A program made the translations under genes and the position numbers. This document shows, one piece after another, positions 34,451 to 43,624 of a stretch of 64,000 bases of DNA (positions are counted from its first letter, which is position 1; each line of letters begins with the position of its first letter). The stretch lies in NCBI RefSeq assembly GCF_002831565.1, contig NZ_CP025096.1, positions 2,333,027 to 2,397,026 of the forward strand, given 5' to 3'. The notes below the pieces were generated by a model. That model saw nothing but the letters and a program-made list of their open reading frames with translations, was not told the DNA's origin and did not search any database. Source of the DNA: Spirosoma pollinicola. GTDB taxonomy: Bacteria; Bacteroidota; Bacteroidia; Cytophagales; Spirosomataceae.

Positions 34451-35812
34451 ATGTTTTCTGCCCTACTAATTTCCAGTTTATTGAGCTTGATTCAAGTAGG
34501 CGATGAGCCGAAGGTCAACTTTTCTTCAGGAAGTTTTCGTCAGATTTTGGCGCAAGCCACTCTTACACATAGGCCTGTTTTCATTGACGTATCAACCAGT
34601 TGGTGCGTTCCTTGTAAAAAAATGGAGAAAGAGGCCTTCAATACGCCATCCATTGCCAAGAAGATAAATGACCATTTTATCGCCTATAAAATCGATGCCG
34701 AAAAAGGAGAAGGAGAATCAATAACCAGAAAATATCACGTAACGGCTTATCCGACCTTATTAGTTCTAAACGAGGATGGCACCCTACGGCAGAAAACGGT
34801 AGGCTATACCACGATCGCGACGCTAGCCAGTCAACTCGATGCGGCTCTAAAATTGCCTCGGCAGGGGCTCACCTTAACGCAATTGGCCGCCAGCTATAAA
34901 CGGGGCAATCGAGAGGCATCTTTTCTATATGCCTATTTAGAGGCCTTACGCCAAGTAGATCTTGATGGGGCCGATGTGATTGACGCCTATATCGCCACGC
35001 TTCCCTGTGATCGCGTGTATGCTCCGCCCACGTTAAGACTCATGACTCAGATGGTATCGACGTCCCATTCCCAAACGTATGATTTGTTGCAAACGTATTT
35101 ACGGAGCCAGGGAAAGTTACCCATTGATGCAGACCGAAACAGTCAACTCATTGGTAGCTTTTCGACCGCCTTACGCCATGATCTACAGGAGGCTATTGAA
35201 CGAAACGATGAGGATTTATTTCGGATTGTTCTTCACCGAAAGCTTCAATTCAGCAAGTTGCTGGAAAGCATTACCCCCGAACGGGAAACCCAAATCATCC
35301 AAAACGAAACGATCAACTTTTATAAACGAACGGGTAATTTTCCGCCCTATAAAGTGGCGATCAGACCGTATCTAACGCACCTCCTCACCCTACCCGATGA
35401 GTCATCTCGAAAAATGGATTCGCTGAATTTCACCCGGTACTTAACGGAAATAGCCTCCTTGCCTGACTCGATTCGAAAACAGCACTATGCGGCCTATCTA
35501 ACCGATCGAACGGATACCCAAGCGTATTATACCGCGCTCGAAATAAGTGATATAGCACGCATGTATTTAACCTATGCGACGGATCGGGGGGATTTACTCG
35601 AAGCGATCAATTGGTCCCAAAGGGCCATTGCCTTAACCCCACACCCTGATTTTCTGATCACCTATGCGGGTTTGTTAGCCAAAACGGGTCAGGTAGAGCA
35701 AGCTAGCCTGATTCAGAAAAAGGCACTGGCTGAGGCTAAAAAACGAGGGTTAGCTAGCCAGCCTTATCAAGCGGCCCTCGACCAATTCAATCGATCTTTA
35801 CGCAACCGGTAA
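34451..35812 (+). CDS. Thioredoxin-fold protein with helical-repeat C-terminus, about 453 aa
   Basis: The start at 34451 gives a signal/anchor (MFSALLISSLLSLIQVG). Residues about 25-140 are a thioredoxin domain with WC52-V-P-C55 and the cis-Pro loop VTAYPTLLVL. The remaining 300 residues are helical, with TPR-like pairs near the end (INWSQRAIALTPHPDFLITYAGLLAKTG). Such proteins reduce or oxidise disulfides in the envelope. A disrupted TlpA-like gene follows 73 bases later, and the two may have been one unit. Confidence 0.85.
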   Translation: MFSALLISSLLSLIQVGDEPKVNFSSGSFRQILAQATLTHRPVFIDVSTSWCVPCKKMEKEAFNTPSIAKKINDHFIAYKIDAEKGEGESITRKYHVTAYPTLLVLNEDGTLRQKTVGYTTIATLASQLDAALKLPRQGLTLTQLAASYKRGNREASFLYAYLEALRQVDLDGADVIDAYIATLPCDRVYAPPTLRLMTQMVSTSHSQTYDLLQTYLRSQGKLPIDADRNSQLIGSFSTALRHDLQEAIERNDEDLFRIVLHRKLQFSKLLESITPERETQIIQNETINFYKRTGNFPPYKVAIRPYLTHLLTLPDESSRKMDSLNFTRYLTEIASLPDSIRKQHYAAYLTDRTDTQAYYTALEISDIARMYLTYATDRGDLLEAINWSQRAIALTPHPDFLITYAGLLAKTGQVEQASLIQKKALAEAKKRGLASQPYQAALDQFNRSLRNR

Positions 35813-35885
35813 ACAGAGCAGGGGTTCGGAAGGGGAATGATGTGTATTTACGTTTGAGGCTTACCTTATCAATAACCTATTCACC

Positions 35886-37306
35886 ATGAGTACATTAAGG
35901 TACTTTATCTATCCACTTTTCTTTTGTTTAGGGCTTAGTTTGACGAGTAGTCAAGGCGCTGATACCCTGATCATAACGCTCCATCGAACGTTTCTGACCG
36001 CGCCGAAGATTAATCTAACCTCGGTTGACATGATTTCCTCGGAATCAATTCCCATTGGCCATGTCCTGCACCAGGAAACAAACCGAGTGGTTCTAGAAGT
36101 AGTCATTCCTGGTCCACAATTCGCTCTCCTGGAGATGGATGGGACTTACCTGCCCCTTTATTTAGAGCCAAGGCGCGATTTACAACTCTACATGGGTATC
36201 GCCGACCCCGCATCCACTCGATTCGAGGGGCATAACGCCATCGCTAATGGGTATCTGGCGAAAGCTAATGCGATTCGCCAACAGGCCGAGCAGTCAGCTG
36301 GTAGGCATTACACTCAGTTATCGCTGACTGAATTTACGACTCATTTGAAAGCCGTTAGGGGACAGTATGAGCGGCTTGATCAAACGGTTTTAGCCAAAAC
36401 CAACCTGGCCGACTCGCTAAAAGAAGTACTGGGCGCTCGTAACCAAGTCGGTTTGATATTTATACAACAGAATTATGTGCTCGCTCATTATGGGGAAAAA
36501 CTAACCCAAGTTCCTGACCTGCTGAAAGCAGTTGTTCAATCCCCGCTCTTTAATTCCCGATTTGTTCGGTTTAAGATGTCGGAGTATGCGGATGTCGCCC
36601 ATGTCTATGTTAGTTACATTCTCCGTAGCCTGCTTTCTACGCCTGAGATGATAAGTGATTCGACTACTTCAGCCGTCGATCGATTCATTCAAAAGGCCTA
36701 CTATTCTTTGGCTGAAAAAGACTATTTAAGGGCTAAAAATTGCTACAACTGGTTAACTATCAAGGGGATTACGCCCGCTACTGACCAACTCATCATTCAG
36801 TATAAAGCCAGTTTCCCGCATTCGTTATACCTTTCTACTCTGGCCCAACTTTATCAAAAATGGTCAGCTCTGGCGTCGGGTCAACCAGCTCCGGATTTTT
36901 ATGGCGTGACGCCCAGGGGGATACCCTAGCGCTAAGTTCGTTGAAAGGAAAAGTGGTGTACGTGGATGTGTGGGCTACCTAGTGTTTGCCCTGCCGCGCG
37001 GAGTTTCCCCAGGCGAAGCAATTGCAACAGCAATTCTCGAGTACTTCGGGGGTGGTATTTTTGTATGTATCCATTGATCAGAATCAGGTAGCCTGGAAAA
37101 AATTGCTTCAGGACGATACTCACCCGACAGGTGTTCATATTAATCAGGCCTCGGTGGAACAGGCGGGTTCGCTGTGGAAACCTTATTTACTGATGGGCAT
37201 CCCCCGTTATATACTAATTGATCAAAAAGGCCGAATAGTCCAGGCCAATGCGGATCACCCCTCCTCGGGGAAAGTAGCGGCCGCCATTCAAAAGTTACTG
37301 CTCTAA
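35886..37306 (+). pseudogene. TlpA-like thiol-disulfide reductase, frameshift plus nonsense
   Basis: A signal peptide and DUF4369-like N-terminal half run to SGQPAPDFYGV. There one base is missing near 36906, so the frame ends at 36929. In the shifted frame the sequence goes on as DAQGDTLALSSLKGKVVYVDVWAT, then a TAG at 36980-36982, then CLPCRAEFPQAK to a stop at 37306. The family reads WATWCxPC here, so the TAG replaces the Trp codon TGG next to the active-site CLPC. Two separate lesions in one gene argue for a real pseudogene rather than a sequencing error. Intact, it would be about 473 aa. Confidence 0.9.
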
Positions 37307-37394
37307 ATGTACTGCCAATCTTGGTAATATGTCTTGTAATAATGGTACTACCCTTAAACTTGAACAAATTTAAACGAACTATAAACCTCAGACT

Positions 37395-37808
37395 ATGAGC
37401 ATACGAGTATTGGCTATCCTGTTACTGTGTGGGTTGGCCCAATCGAGTTTCGGCCAAGCCAAACCCGTCCGGACCAAAACCAATCTAGCCAAAGAAATTA
37501 CTGGCGTGTGGGCACTGGTGGACAAGCCCACGGATACCGCTTCGGCCGGGAGTCGCCTTAAATTTATCATTAATGGCCATTGGAGCATGACTCAAGCGGA
37601 TACAATGAGTCATGTTACCACTTTCCATCATGGGGGCAGCTATACACTGGCGGACAGCACCTATAGTGAAACAATAGGGTACGCCAATGGCAATACGGCT
37701 AATTACATTGGTACAACGACAGTGTTCTCGGTTCGACTAAAAGGGAATACCTTGTACTTAAAAGGGATTGGGAACCCCTGGAATGAGGTTTGGAAACGTC
37801 TTCGTTGA
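37395..37808 (+). CDS. Small secreted protein, lipocalin-like, 137 aa
   Basis: The signal peptide (MSIRVLAILLLCGLAQSSFGQ) is followed by a beta-rich domain starting EITGVWALVDK and ending LKGIGNPWNEVWKRLR. The ITGVWxL...W pattern recalls the lipocalin-like/DUF4488 proteins of Bacteroidota. The ligand is unknown. It is downstream of the TlpA pseudogene. Confidence 0.7.
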   Translation: MSIRVLAILLLCGLAQSSFGQAKPVRTKTNLAKEITGVWALVDKPTDTASAGSRLKFIINGHWSMTQADTMSHVTTFHHGGSYTLADSTYSETIGYANGNTANYIGTTTVFSVRLKGNTLYLKGIGNPWNEVWKRLR

Positions 37809-38202
37809 ATCGTTTTCCCTAACCGTTGAGAGTCAGGTTAACAAAGCGGCTAAAGGGAAAAGGACTATGGAACTACAGTAAATCAAGACAGCAAATCCGA
37901 ACCTGTTTTACTATACTCCATAGTCCCTCGATCCCATGTCATTTAATCTCCCCAAACGGTTCAATGAGCCAACAGGAATGACAGGCATCTACAACGTTAC
38001 TGGGCTTTCAGAAAGACGCTTATCTAGTAGACGAATTTACCGTTAATAGCGCTAGCACAACTCACCGCTCTGGGAAGATAGGTTAGAACGGCATCTTTGC
38101 AAAAGCAAACGGCCTTCCCTTAGCGTGTAAATACTGGGGTACCGATGAAAAACCGGCTCTCTTGGCAACTGTCTCTTTTGCTTGTTTTCTAAGAAAGCCA
38201 AT
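37809..38202. other. Intergenic region with a short inverted repeat
   Basis: GGACTATGG (37862-37870) and CCATAGTCC (37918-37926) form an inverted repeat whose inner flanks also partly pair, about 65 bp in total. It may be a terminator or a tiny mobile remnant. TTTTCCCT and AGGGAAAA at 37813 and 37854 form another weak pair. No gene is seen. Confidence 0.45.
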
Positions 38203-39345
38203 TCATTGACCAAAAATCGCTACTAACTTATTTCTAAGTTTATCCCGTCTCAGATTTTTTCCAACGATTTTACCATTGGAATCAATCAAAAAGTTTGAGG
38301 GCATTCCCGGTACGTTGTAAATAAGTACGCCTCGATTGTAAGCTCCCTTTAAATCCGATACCTGAGGCCAGGGCAATTGGTCTTGTTCAACGGCTTTCTG
38401 CCATCTTTCTCGATCGGTATCTAGGGAAACGCCAACAATTTCAAGTCCCTGAGGGTGGTACTGCTTATATAACTTAACCAGCTCCGGATTCTCCGCTCGA
38501 CAGGGTATACAACCCGATCCCCAGAATTCTAAAAGGATATATTTTCCTTTGAAGTCAGAGAGCTTAACCGGTTGACCTCCTAAAGTAATCTGGCCGAAAT
38601 CAACATAGTGATCGCCAAGGCCAATGTTGGAACTATGTTGTAGATATTCTTGGATGCGCTCCCCAATGCTTGAGCGTTGTAACTTCGTAGACAAACCCTT
38701 ATAAAGCCGTTGAATGGTTGGTTTAGTTAACTCTTTTGTCAGCGTAAAGAGACGAAGAAACTCAACACTCACAAAAGAGTCAGGGTATTGCTCAATGAAG
38801 TTGACTTTGGTTGCTTGAACTTGCTTTTCTAACTCGACAAAACTGTCTTCAACACCTTGTCGAGCCGTCGAATCCTTGAATTGTAGTTTTCTTTTTACCG
38901 CCGCCAGGCTATCGCGCTTGTGCTGGATAGGCAGTAGAAGCGCTTTATACTGAAGGTTTTCATCTTCCGTTTTCGACCCCTTTAGAACTGCCTGTTTGAA
39001 CGTATTTACATTTCCCGTTAGATACACACTATCACGATCAACCCAGAAGAAACCTACTGCACGATAGTTTGGATAAGCAGTAGCGATCGCTAGTTGTTTA
39101 GGCTCATTGAAATTGCCTTGTAGAACAAATTTATTTCCTTGAGATAGAGCTGAATCAATAACCATTTGGGTATCATAGTCAAATAAGGAAAGTTTGGTAT
39201 TGTTTTCTAATCCGTCAATGATACCAATTATTACAAAGTGGTGCTTCTTTGGATCATCACCCCGATTTTGACCAATGCAGATGCAGGTCAGTGTCTGACA
39301 GATTAGTACCGTAAGTATAGTTTTCAAGATCATGTTGCTCTCCAT
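38203..39345 (-). CDS. TlpA-family thiol-disulfide oxidoreductase with DUF4369, 380 aa
   Basis: A signal peptide (MILKTILTVLICQTLTC...) precedes a DUF4369 domain (about 30-130), a helical linker (about 130-230) and a TlpA/ResA thioredoxin domain with FWGSGC-I-P-C near residues 278-281 and the cis-Pro loop in VPGMPSNFLID. Such proteins keep envelope cysteines reduced, often for cytochrome c or other Cys proteins. I set the start at Met 39345; a Met four residues later is equally good. The upstream open frame to 39420 is not signal-like. Confidence 0.9.
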   Translation of the reverse strand: MESNMILKTILTVLICQTLTCICIGQNRGDDPKKHHFVIIGIIDGLENNTKLSLFDYDTQMVIDSALSQGNKFVLQGNFNEPKQLAIATAYPNYRAVGFFWVDRDSVYLTGNVNTFKQAVLKGSKTEDENLQYKALLLPIQHKRDSLAAVKRKLQFKDSTARQGVEDSFVELEKQVQATKVNFIEQYPDSFVSVEFLRLFTLTKELTKPTIQRLYKGLSTKLQRSSIGERIQEYLQHSSNIGLGDHYVDFGQITLGGQPVKLSDFKGKYILLEFWGSGCIPCRAENPELVKLYKQYHPQGLEIVGVSLDTDRERWQKAVEQDQLPWPQVSDLKGAYNRGVLIYNVPGMPSNFLIDSNGKIVGKNLRRDKLRNKLVAIFGQ

Positions 39346-39450
39346 GTTTGTTAGAAGACCCGTACTAGGATAAATCGTTGGATTTACTGTTCTATAAGTG
39401 TCATGGCTGTGGCCCCGCACCGGCGGACCGGCCGCTTCTATGTTAACAAG

Positions 39451-40281
39451 TCAGTGAATGAGGGTAAACCCTAACCAATCTAGAGCATGTTCATATTCGG
39501 CTAGTAACATCTTTTCAAGCACCTTATTTCGACTCATTAATTCACGCATGGCTGGCCGGACAACCTGACGCCTATCATCTGGGGTGGTCAATTGGGCTGT
39601 CCTTGCTTCTAAGCTCTTAACTTCGGCATAAAAGTCCGGATCATAAGGAAACGAGATCCATTCGTTGGTGAATGACCAGTTTATGATAGCTTCACTGCAA
39701 AAGGCTTCGATTAAGGGTTGATTTTGCACTGTTGGGTTATAGTTCGACTGAGCTATATCCCGTTGATTCAAGTGCCAGATAATAAGGCCATTAGGTACAG
39801 TTTCTGATCGTTCAAAGAAGCGACTGGCGATCTGCATTAAGGCAGGCATCGTCAAAACGGGTTTAGCAGGAGGGATGAATCCATTTATGATTATGCCCTG
39901 GCCTTGTAAGTAATAAGCCGCCATTGTCAAAAAATGGCGATTGAACACGGTATCATTGGCTATAGCTTGATGATAGGCTTCATTGGCTTGGCTAAGAGAC
40001 ATTCCTGGAGTAATTAAGCTACTAGGCTTGACGGACGAATAATTAGCTGACAAATAGTTTATGTACTGGCTGTGGTTATTAATAAGCTTCGCTAGAGAAT
40101 AAGTTGGTGCTATTGTATCGATTGTCGCCATCAATTGAGACCTGTTTTGACCGATAGGAAACTCGACGACCTTGAAGACATGGGGAATCTGTCTCTTAAC
40201 GTCCATCACAGTGCTAGGCTGACCAAGCACCATTGCACCGTGAAGAAAAGTCAATCCAAAACATCCGAACCACTTATTCAT
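39451..40281 (-). CDS. Hypothetical secreted protein, 276 aa
   Basis: A short signal-like N-terminus (MNKWFGCFGLTFLHGAMVLGQ) is followed by a mostly helical mature part with no domain I recognise. It runs in the same direction as the TlpA-type gene, 105 bases before its start, so the two may share a transcript. The final helix (KVLEKMLLAEYEHALDWLGF) is amphipathic. The function is unknown. Confidence 0.65.
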   Translation of the reverse strand: MNKWFGCFGLTFLHGAMVLGQPSTVMDVKRQIPHVFKVVEFPIGQNRSQLMATIDTIAPTYSLAKLINNHSQYINYLSANYSSVKPSSLITPGMSLSQANEAYHQAIANDTVFNRHFLTMAAYYLQGQGIIINGFIPPAKPVLTMPALMQIASRFFERSETVPNGLIIWHLNQRDIAQSNYNPTVQNQPLIEAFCSEAIINWSFTNEWISFPYDPDFYAEVKSLEARTAQLTTPDDRRQVVRPAMRELMSRNKVLEKMLLAEYEHALDWLGFTLIH

Positions 40282-40335
40282 AGCGAACTAGGGGCTATAC
40301 AATTAAATGTTATGGTAACTCAGAAGCCGTTTTAA

Positions 40336-40534
40336 AGAGTATTTTATTCGTAACTAATGAGTCCAATTTATGAATAATAGATTAACATAATACCGGACTT
40401 TTTTTCCGCGCAACGGCCGCCCACTCCAAAAGACTAACCAGCCTGTTCTCACGGTTCCTATAGGGAGGTTGATCTTAGTGGAGCTGCTACATTTGACTGG
40501 ACATTAAGTTAAGGACGATCTAACTTAGTGGACC
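40336..40534. other. Left flank and probable left end of the IS3 element
   Basis: The base composition changes near 40400. The IS3 left end should lie in about 40450-40510, where TTAGTGGA occurs twice (near 40476 and 40526), but I cannot fix the terminal repeat because the right end of the element is lost. Confidence 0.4.
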
Positions 40535-40831
40535 ATGAAAACAAGGAGACAGTACGACGACGAATTCAAAAAGATGGCCGTGGAGCTTTCAGAGGCAAAA
40601 GGTTCTTTAAAAGCAACCGCTGAAGAGTTAGGCATAACCCCACAAATTCTAACCCGATGGCGCAGAGAACGAGTGGTGACTCCAGGTACTCCAGCCGTTA
40701 GCCGGGCCCAAGTGAGCCAAGAGCAACAAGAAATAGCACGCCTGAAAAAGGAGCTTAAACAGGCCGAATTAGATCGGATCGCCGAAGCGACGCGATATTT
40801 TAAAATCCCTGTACAGCGCATCCGCTGTTGA
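40535..40831 (+). pseudogene. IS3-family transposase OrfA, interrupted
   Basis: The N-terminal helix-turn-helix (YDDEFKKMAVELSEAKGSLKAT, GITPQILTRW) and leucine-zipper region (EIARLKKELKQAEL) are those of IS3 OrfA. The frame then runs into unrelated sequence: the normal end AVGIFSRSDGKYSDL-stop is found instead at 42457-42504, after the IS110 element. Upstream of the break, about 17 extra bases seem to separate AELDR from DILK, so the gene was disturbed there too. Confidence 0.85.
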
Positions 40832-41060
40832 ATAGCCTCAACAACTTACGTTCCCGCCAGAAACCCTATTTTTGGTTGACTTTCTGAACCAAGCCCCCCG
40901 CTTTTACTGGTACTTCCTAAAGTCCTTCTTAAAATCTGGGCTGGAGCGTATGATGCCTTTCTACTCGGAAGGCATTTGGTGAATTCATTGGTGATCGCTT
41001 CGGCGAATCCCGTACAGAAAACTCTTACGATCCCGATACGCTCCCGGAAGTCATTAACTA
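40817..41060 (+). ncRNA. Candidate bridge RNA region of IS110 element
   Basis: In IS110-type elements the non-coding end is transcribed as a bridge RNA that guides target and donor recognition. Here three strong hairpins are visible: TTGGTT/AACCAA (40872-40892), ATGCCTTTC-TACTC-GGAAGGCAT (40953-40975), and CGC-TTCG-GCG with a stable UUCG tetraloop (40996-41005). The 10-mer GTACAGAAAA at 41012-41021 recurs exactly at the right junction (42448-42457), which is what a guide loop would show. Ends of the RNA are unknown. Confidence 0.5.
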
Positions 41061-41070
41061 CTAATGCCTT

Positions 41071-42438
41071 ATGGAAAGCAGCCAAACTTCATTCAAGATT
41101 ATCCATCCCCGTGCGGCAGGTATCGACGTGGGTTCACGCAGCCATTTCTTGGCTATTGACCAGAATAAAGACAATGTGCGTGAATTTGGGGTATATACCA
41201 AAGACCATCAGGAGATGATCAGTCATCTGCACCAGCATGGAGTGACCACGATCGCTATGGAAAGCACGGGCAGTTATTGGCAGACTTTGTTCAATGCCCT
41301 TCAGCAAGCTGGTTTTGACGTATTACTGGTTGGGGGAAACCAGACCAAGAATGTAAAGGGTAGAAAAACCGATGTAATTGATTGCATCTGGATCCAGAAG
41401 CTACACTCGCTGGGACTCTTATCAGGCAGCCTATTGTTAAGTGACACCTTCCAGCAGTTACGCACCTACTATTACCATCACCTGCATTTGGTCCAACAGT
41501 CGGCCCGCTATAGCAACAAAATGCAGAAGGCATTGCGGTTGATGAACATTCGTCTGGATGTGGTGCTTAACGACATCACTGGCCAGTCAGGCATGGCCGT
41601 CATTGAGGCCATTCTGGCCGGACAGCGTGAGCCCGAACACTTAGTATCACTGGTTAGCCATCGGGTCAAAAAGTCTCGTCAGGAGATTGCCGATGCCTTA
41701 CAGGGTTGGTGGCGGGAAGAACTGCTCTTCGAATTACAGGCTTCTCTCGATTTTTACCGGCTGTATGAAAGTAAGATCAAAGCTTGCGATCAGGTCATTG
41801 AAACATTTCTGGTGAAGTATGCTCCCCAAGTCGAGGTGTCGGTGGATGAAAAGAAACAATTGAAAACCAACCGTAAGAGGGCCGGCAAACACGCGCCTGG
41901 TTTCAATCTATCGCATCTGGCCTACCAATATTTCCGAACCGATCTGTTTGCCATATCGGGTATCAGCTACAATACCGTTTTGTGTTTATTAACCAGCATG
42001 GGGCATGATATTCATAAATTCCCAACGGCCAAAAGTTTTGCCTGCTGGTTAGGTCTCGTGCCCAATAACAAAATCAGCGGAGGGAAGGTCATTGGCAATC
42101 GAACGCCTTCGGGGAAGAATTATATCGCCAAAGCCCTGCGCCATGCGGCCAATTCAATTGGAAATCAGAAAGATCACGAGATGACTCCTTTCTTTAAACG
42201 AATCGCGTTCAAAAAAGGTAGGCTGGCGGCTATTATCGCGACGGCCAGAAAGTTGGCTGTTATTATTTGGAATATGATCGTCAAAGCCGAGCCCTATCAA
42301 AAGAACCAAGCGGAATTAAGCAATGAGAAGCAGAAGGCGATGAAGTTAAAGTACTTGGACAAGAAATTACATGCCCTTCAACTAACCAAAGAGGAACTGG
42401 AGAAGCTGTTTTTAAAGCATTCATTATCAGTGATATAA
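41071..42438 (+). CDS. IS110-family transposase, 455 aa
   Basis: The N-terminal DEDD (RuvC-like) domain has D in AAGIDVGSRSHF, E in AMESTGSYW and the D-x2-D pair in GRKTDVIDC. The C-terminal Transposase_20 domain is recognisable (FAISGISYNT, FACWLGLVPNNKISGGKVIG with the catalytic Ser region). It recombines the element with its target using the DEDD site and a Ser nucleophile. It looks intact, so the element may be active. Confidence 0.93.
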   Translation: MESSQTSFKIIHPRAAGIDVGSRSHFLAIDQNKDNVREFGVYTKDHQEMISHLHQHGVTTIAMESTGSYWQTLFNALQQAGFDVLLVGGNQTKNVKGRKTDVIDCIWIQKLHSLGLLSGSLLLSDTFQQLRTYYYHHLHLVQQSARYSNKMQKALRLMNIRLDVVLNDITGQSGMAVIEAILAGQREPEHLVSLVSHRVKKSRQEIADALQGWWREELLFELQASLDFYRLYESKIKACDQVIETFLVKYAPQVEVSVDEKKQLKTNRKRAGKHAPGFNLSHLAYQYFRTDLFAISGISYNTVLCLLTSMGHDIHKFPTAKSFACWLGLVPNNKISGGKVIGNRTPSGKNYIAKALRHAANSIGNQKDHEMTPFFKRIAFKKGRLAAIIATARKLAVIIWNMIVKAEPYQKNQAELSNEKQKAMKLKYLDKKLHALQLTKEELEKLFLKHSLSVI

Positions 42439-42445
42439 TAATGAG

Positions 42446-43312
42446 TTGTACAGAAAAGGCGGTCGGCATCTTCTCCAGGAGCGACGGGAAATATTCGGAT
42501 TTATAAAGGCTCACCAACGTGAGTTCCCCGTTGAGACCGGTCCGCCGGTGCGGATGTGTAAAGTCCTGCTAGTGAGCCGCAGTAGCTATTATTATTGGCT
42601 AGCCCAACGACCTACCAAACGGGCAAGTGAAAATGAAGCTATCACTCAATTAATCAGCAGCTTATTCACGGCTAGTAAAGGCCGGTATGGGAGCCCCAAA
42701 ATCACGCGGGATCTGAAGGCCAAGGGCGTAAAGGTATCCCGGCCCCGGGTGGCCAGACTCATGAAGCAGGCTAATCTGAAAAGTATCATTCAGAAGAAGT
42801 ATGTGGTCACCACTACGGATTCAAAGCATACCTACCCAGTGGCCGAAAATCATTTGAACCGCCAATTTAATCCGGTCAAACCGGGCCAGGCATGGGTTTC
42901 TGATCTAACGTATATCCGGACTGGTGAAGGCTGGCTCTATCTGACCATCATCATGGATTTGTATGATCGAAAAGTGATTGGCTGGGCCTTGAGTACGTCC
43001 ATGAAAGCTACTGAGACAACTATACCGGCTTGGCAGATGGCGATAAAAAACCGGCCAATCGAGCGGGACTTAATCTTTCACTCTGATCGAGGAGTGCAGT
43101 ATGCTTGTCATGCTTTTACAAAACTGCTGAAAAAACACCCGCTGGTATTGCAAAGTATGAGTGGGAAAGGGAACTGTTGGGACAATGCCGTAGCCGAAAG
43201 CTTTTTCAAAAGCCTCAAGTCGGAGTTGGTGTATCAGCAAGAATTCCCAACGCAAGCCATGGCTAAACAGGCAGTCTTTGAATATATTGAAGTCTGCGGG
43301 GCCGCCCTTTAG
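42446..43312 (+). pseudogene. IS3-family transposase OrfB, 3'-truncated
   Basis: A DDE integrase core with HTH_21 start: the catalytic residues are present as D in WVSDLTYI, D in FHSDRGVQYA and E in DNAVAESFFKSLKSE. The family ends with about 25 more residues (EVxYNRxRRHSALGYxSP), but here the sequence switches at about 43293 (FEYIEV to CGAAL-stop). The 5' side was split from OrfA by the IS110 element. IS3 OrfB is normally made by frameshifting from OrfA, which is no longer possible. Confidence 0.88.
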
Positions 43313-43604
43313 GTTTGTGGCGTGGTAAGATTCTAAGATTTGGTAGCTTGCCAACAAGTGAACAGGGTGGGCTACCCTAGGGGGCCGCAGAGTTCCAGCT
43401 CTATGCGCGGATTCAGGACCCACCCTGTTTTACTTGCTTAAAGGCTCGAATGGAAATTCGGGGATACTGCCCCATTAGCAAGGGTTTGAGCATTGAAGCA
43501 AGGACTTGTTGAACACGGCACCGGCCGGCCTAAATTACTATCTCTTATGGACATTTGCTATTTCATCGGTGTTGACGTTTCGAAAGCCACACCTAGCTAG
43601 CTAG
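43293..43604 (+). mobile_element. 5' fragment of a second IS110-like element
   Basis: From the break in OrfB to the ISKra4-like end lie about 250 non-coding bases, then ATG at 43547 with MDICYFIGVDVSKAT, the normal start of an IS110 transposase, cut after about 17 codons. The leader forms a perfect 11-bp stem (AACAGGGTGGG at 43361-43371 with CCCACCCTGTT at 43419-43429) around a loop with an inner GAG-TTCCA-GCTC hairpin. This resembles a second bridge-RNA leader. The rest of the transposase is lost. Confidence 0.6.
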
Positions 43605-43624
43605 GGGTGCATTTCAAATTGTCG

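Larger units (their letters stand above)
40811..42453 (+). mobile_element. IS110-family element inserted in IS3
   Basis: The limits are approximate. GTACAG occurs at both ends (40811-40816 and 42448-42453), as expected for the short core copies that flank IS110-type elements. The element carries one transposase at 41071-42438 and about 260 bases of non-coding leader before it. It splits the IS3 OrfA/OrfB frame. The non-coding leader upstream of the transposase is the layout of the IS110 group proper. Confidence 0.75.

Noticed and set aside
39417..42555. A 17-base inverse match between 39417 (CGCACCGGCGGACCGG...) and the IS3 OrfB gene at about 42538
   Set aside because: It is GC-rich and isolated, the flanks do not match, and no element boundary fits. 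It may be chance or an old recombination scar; I could not support more.
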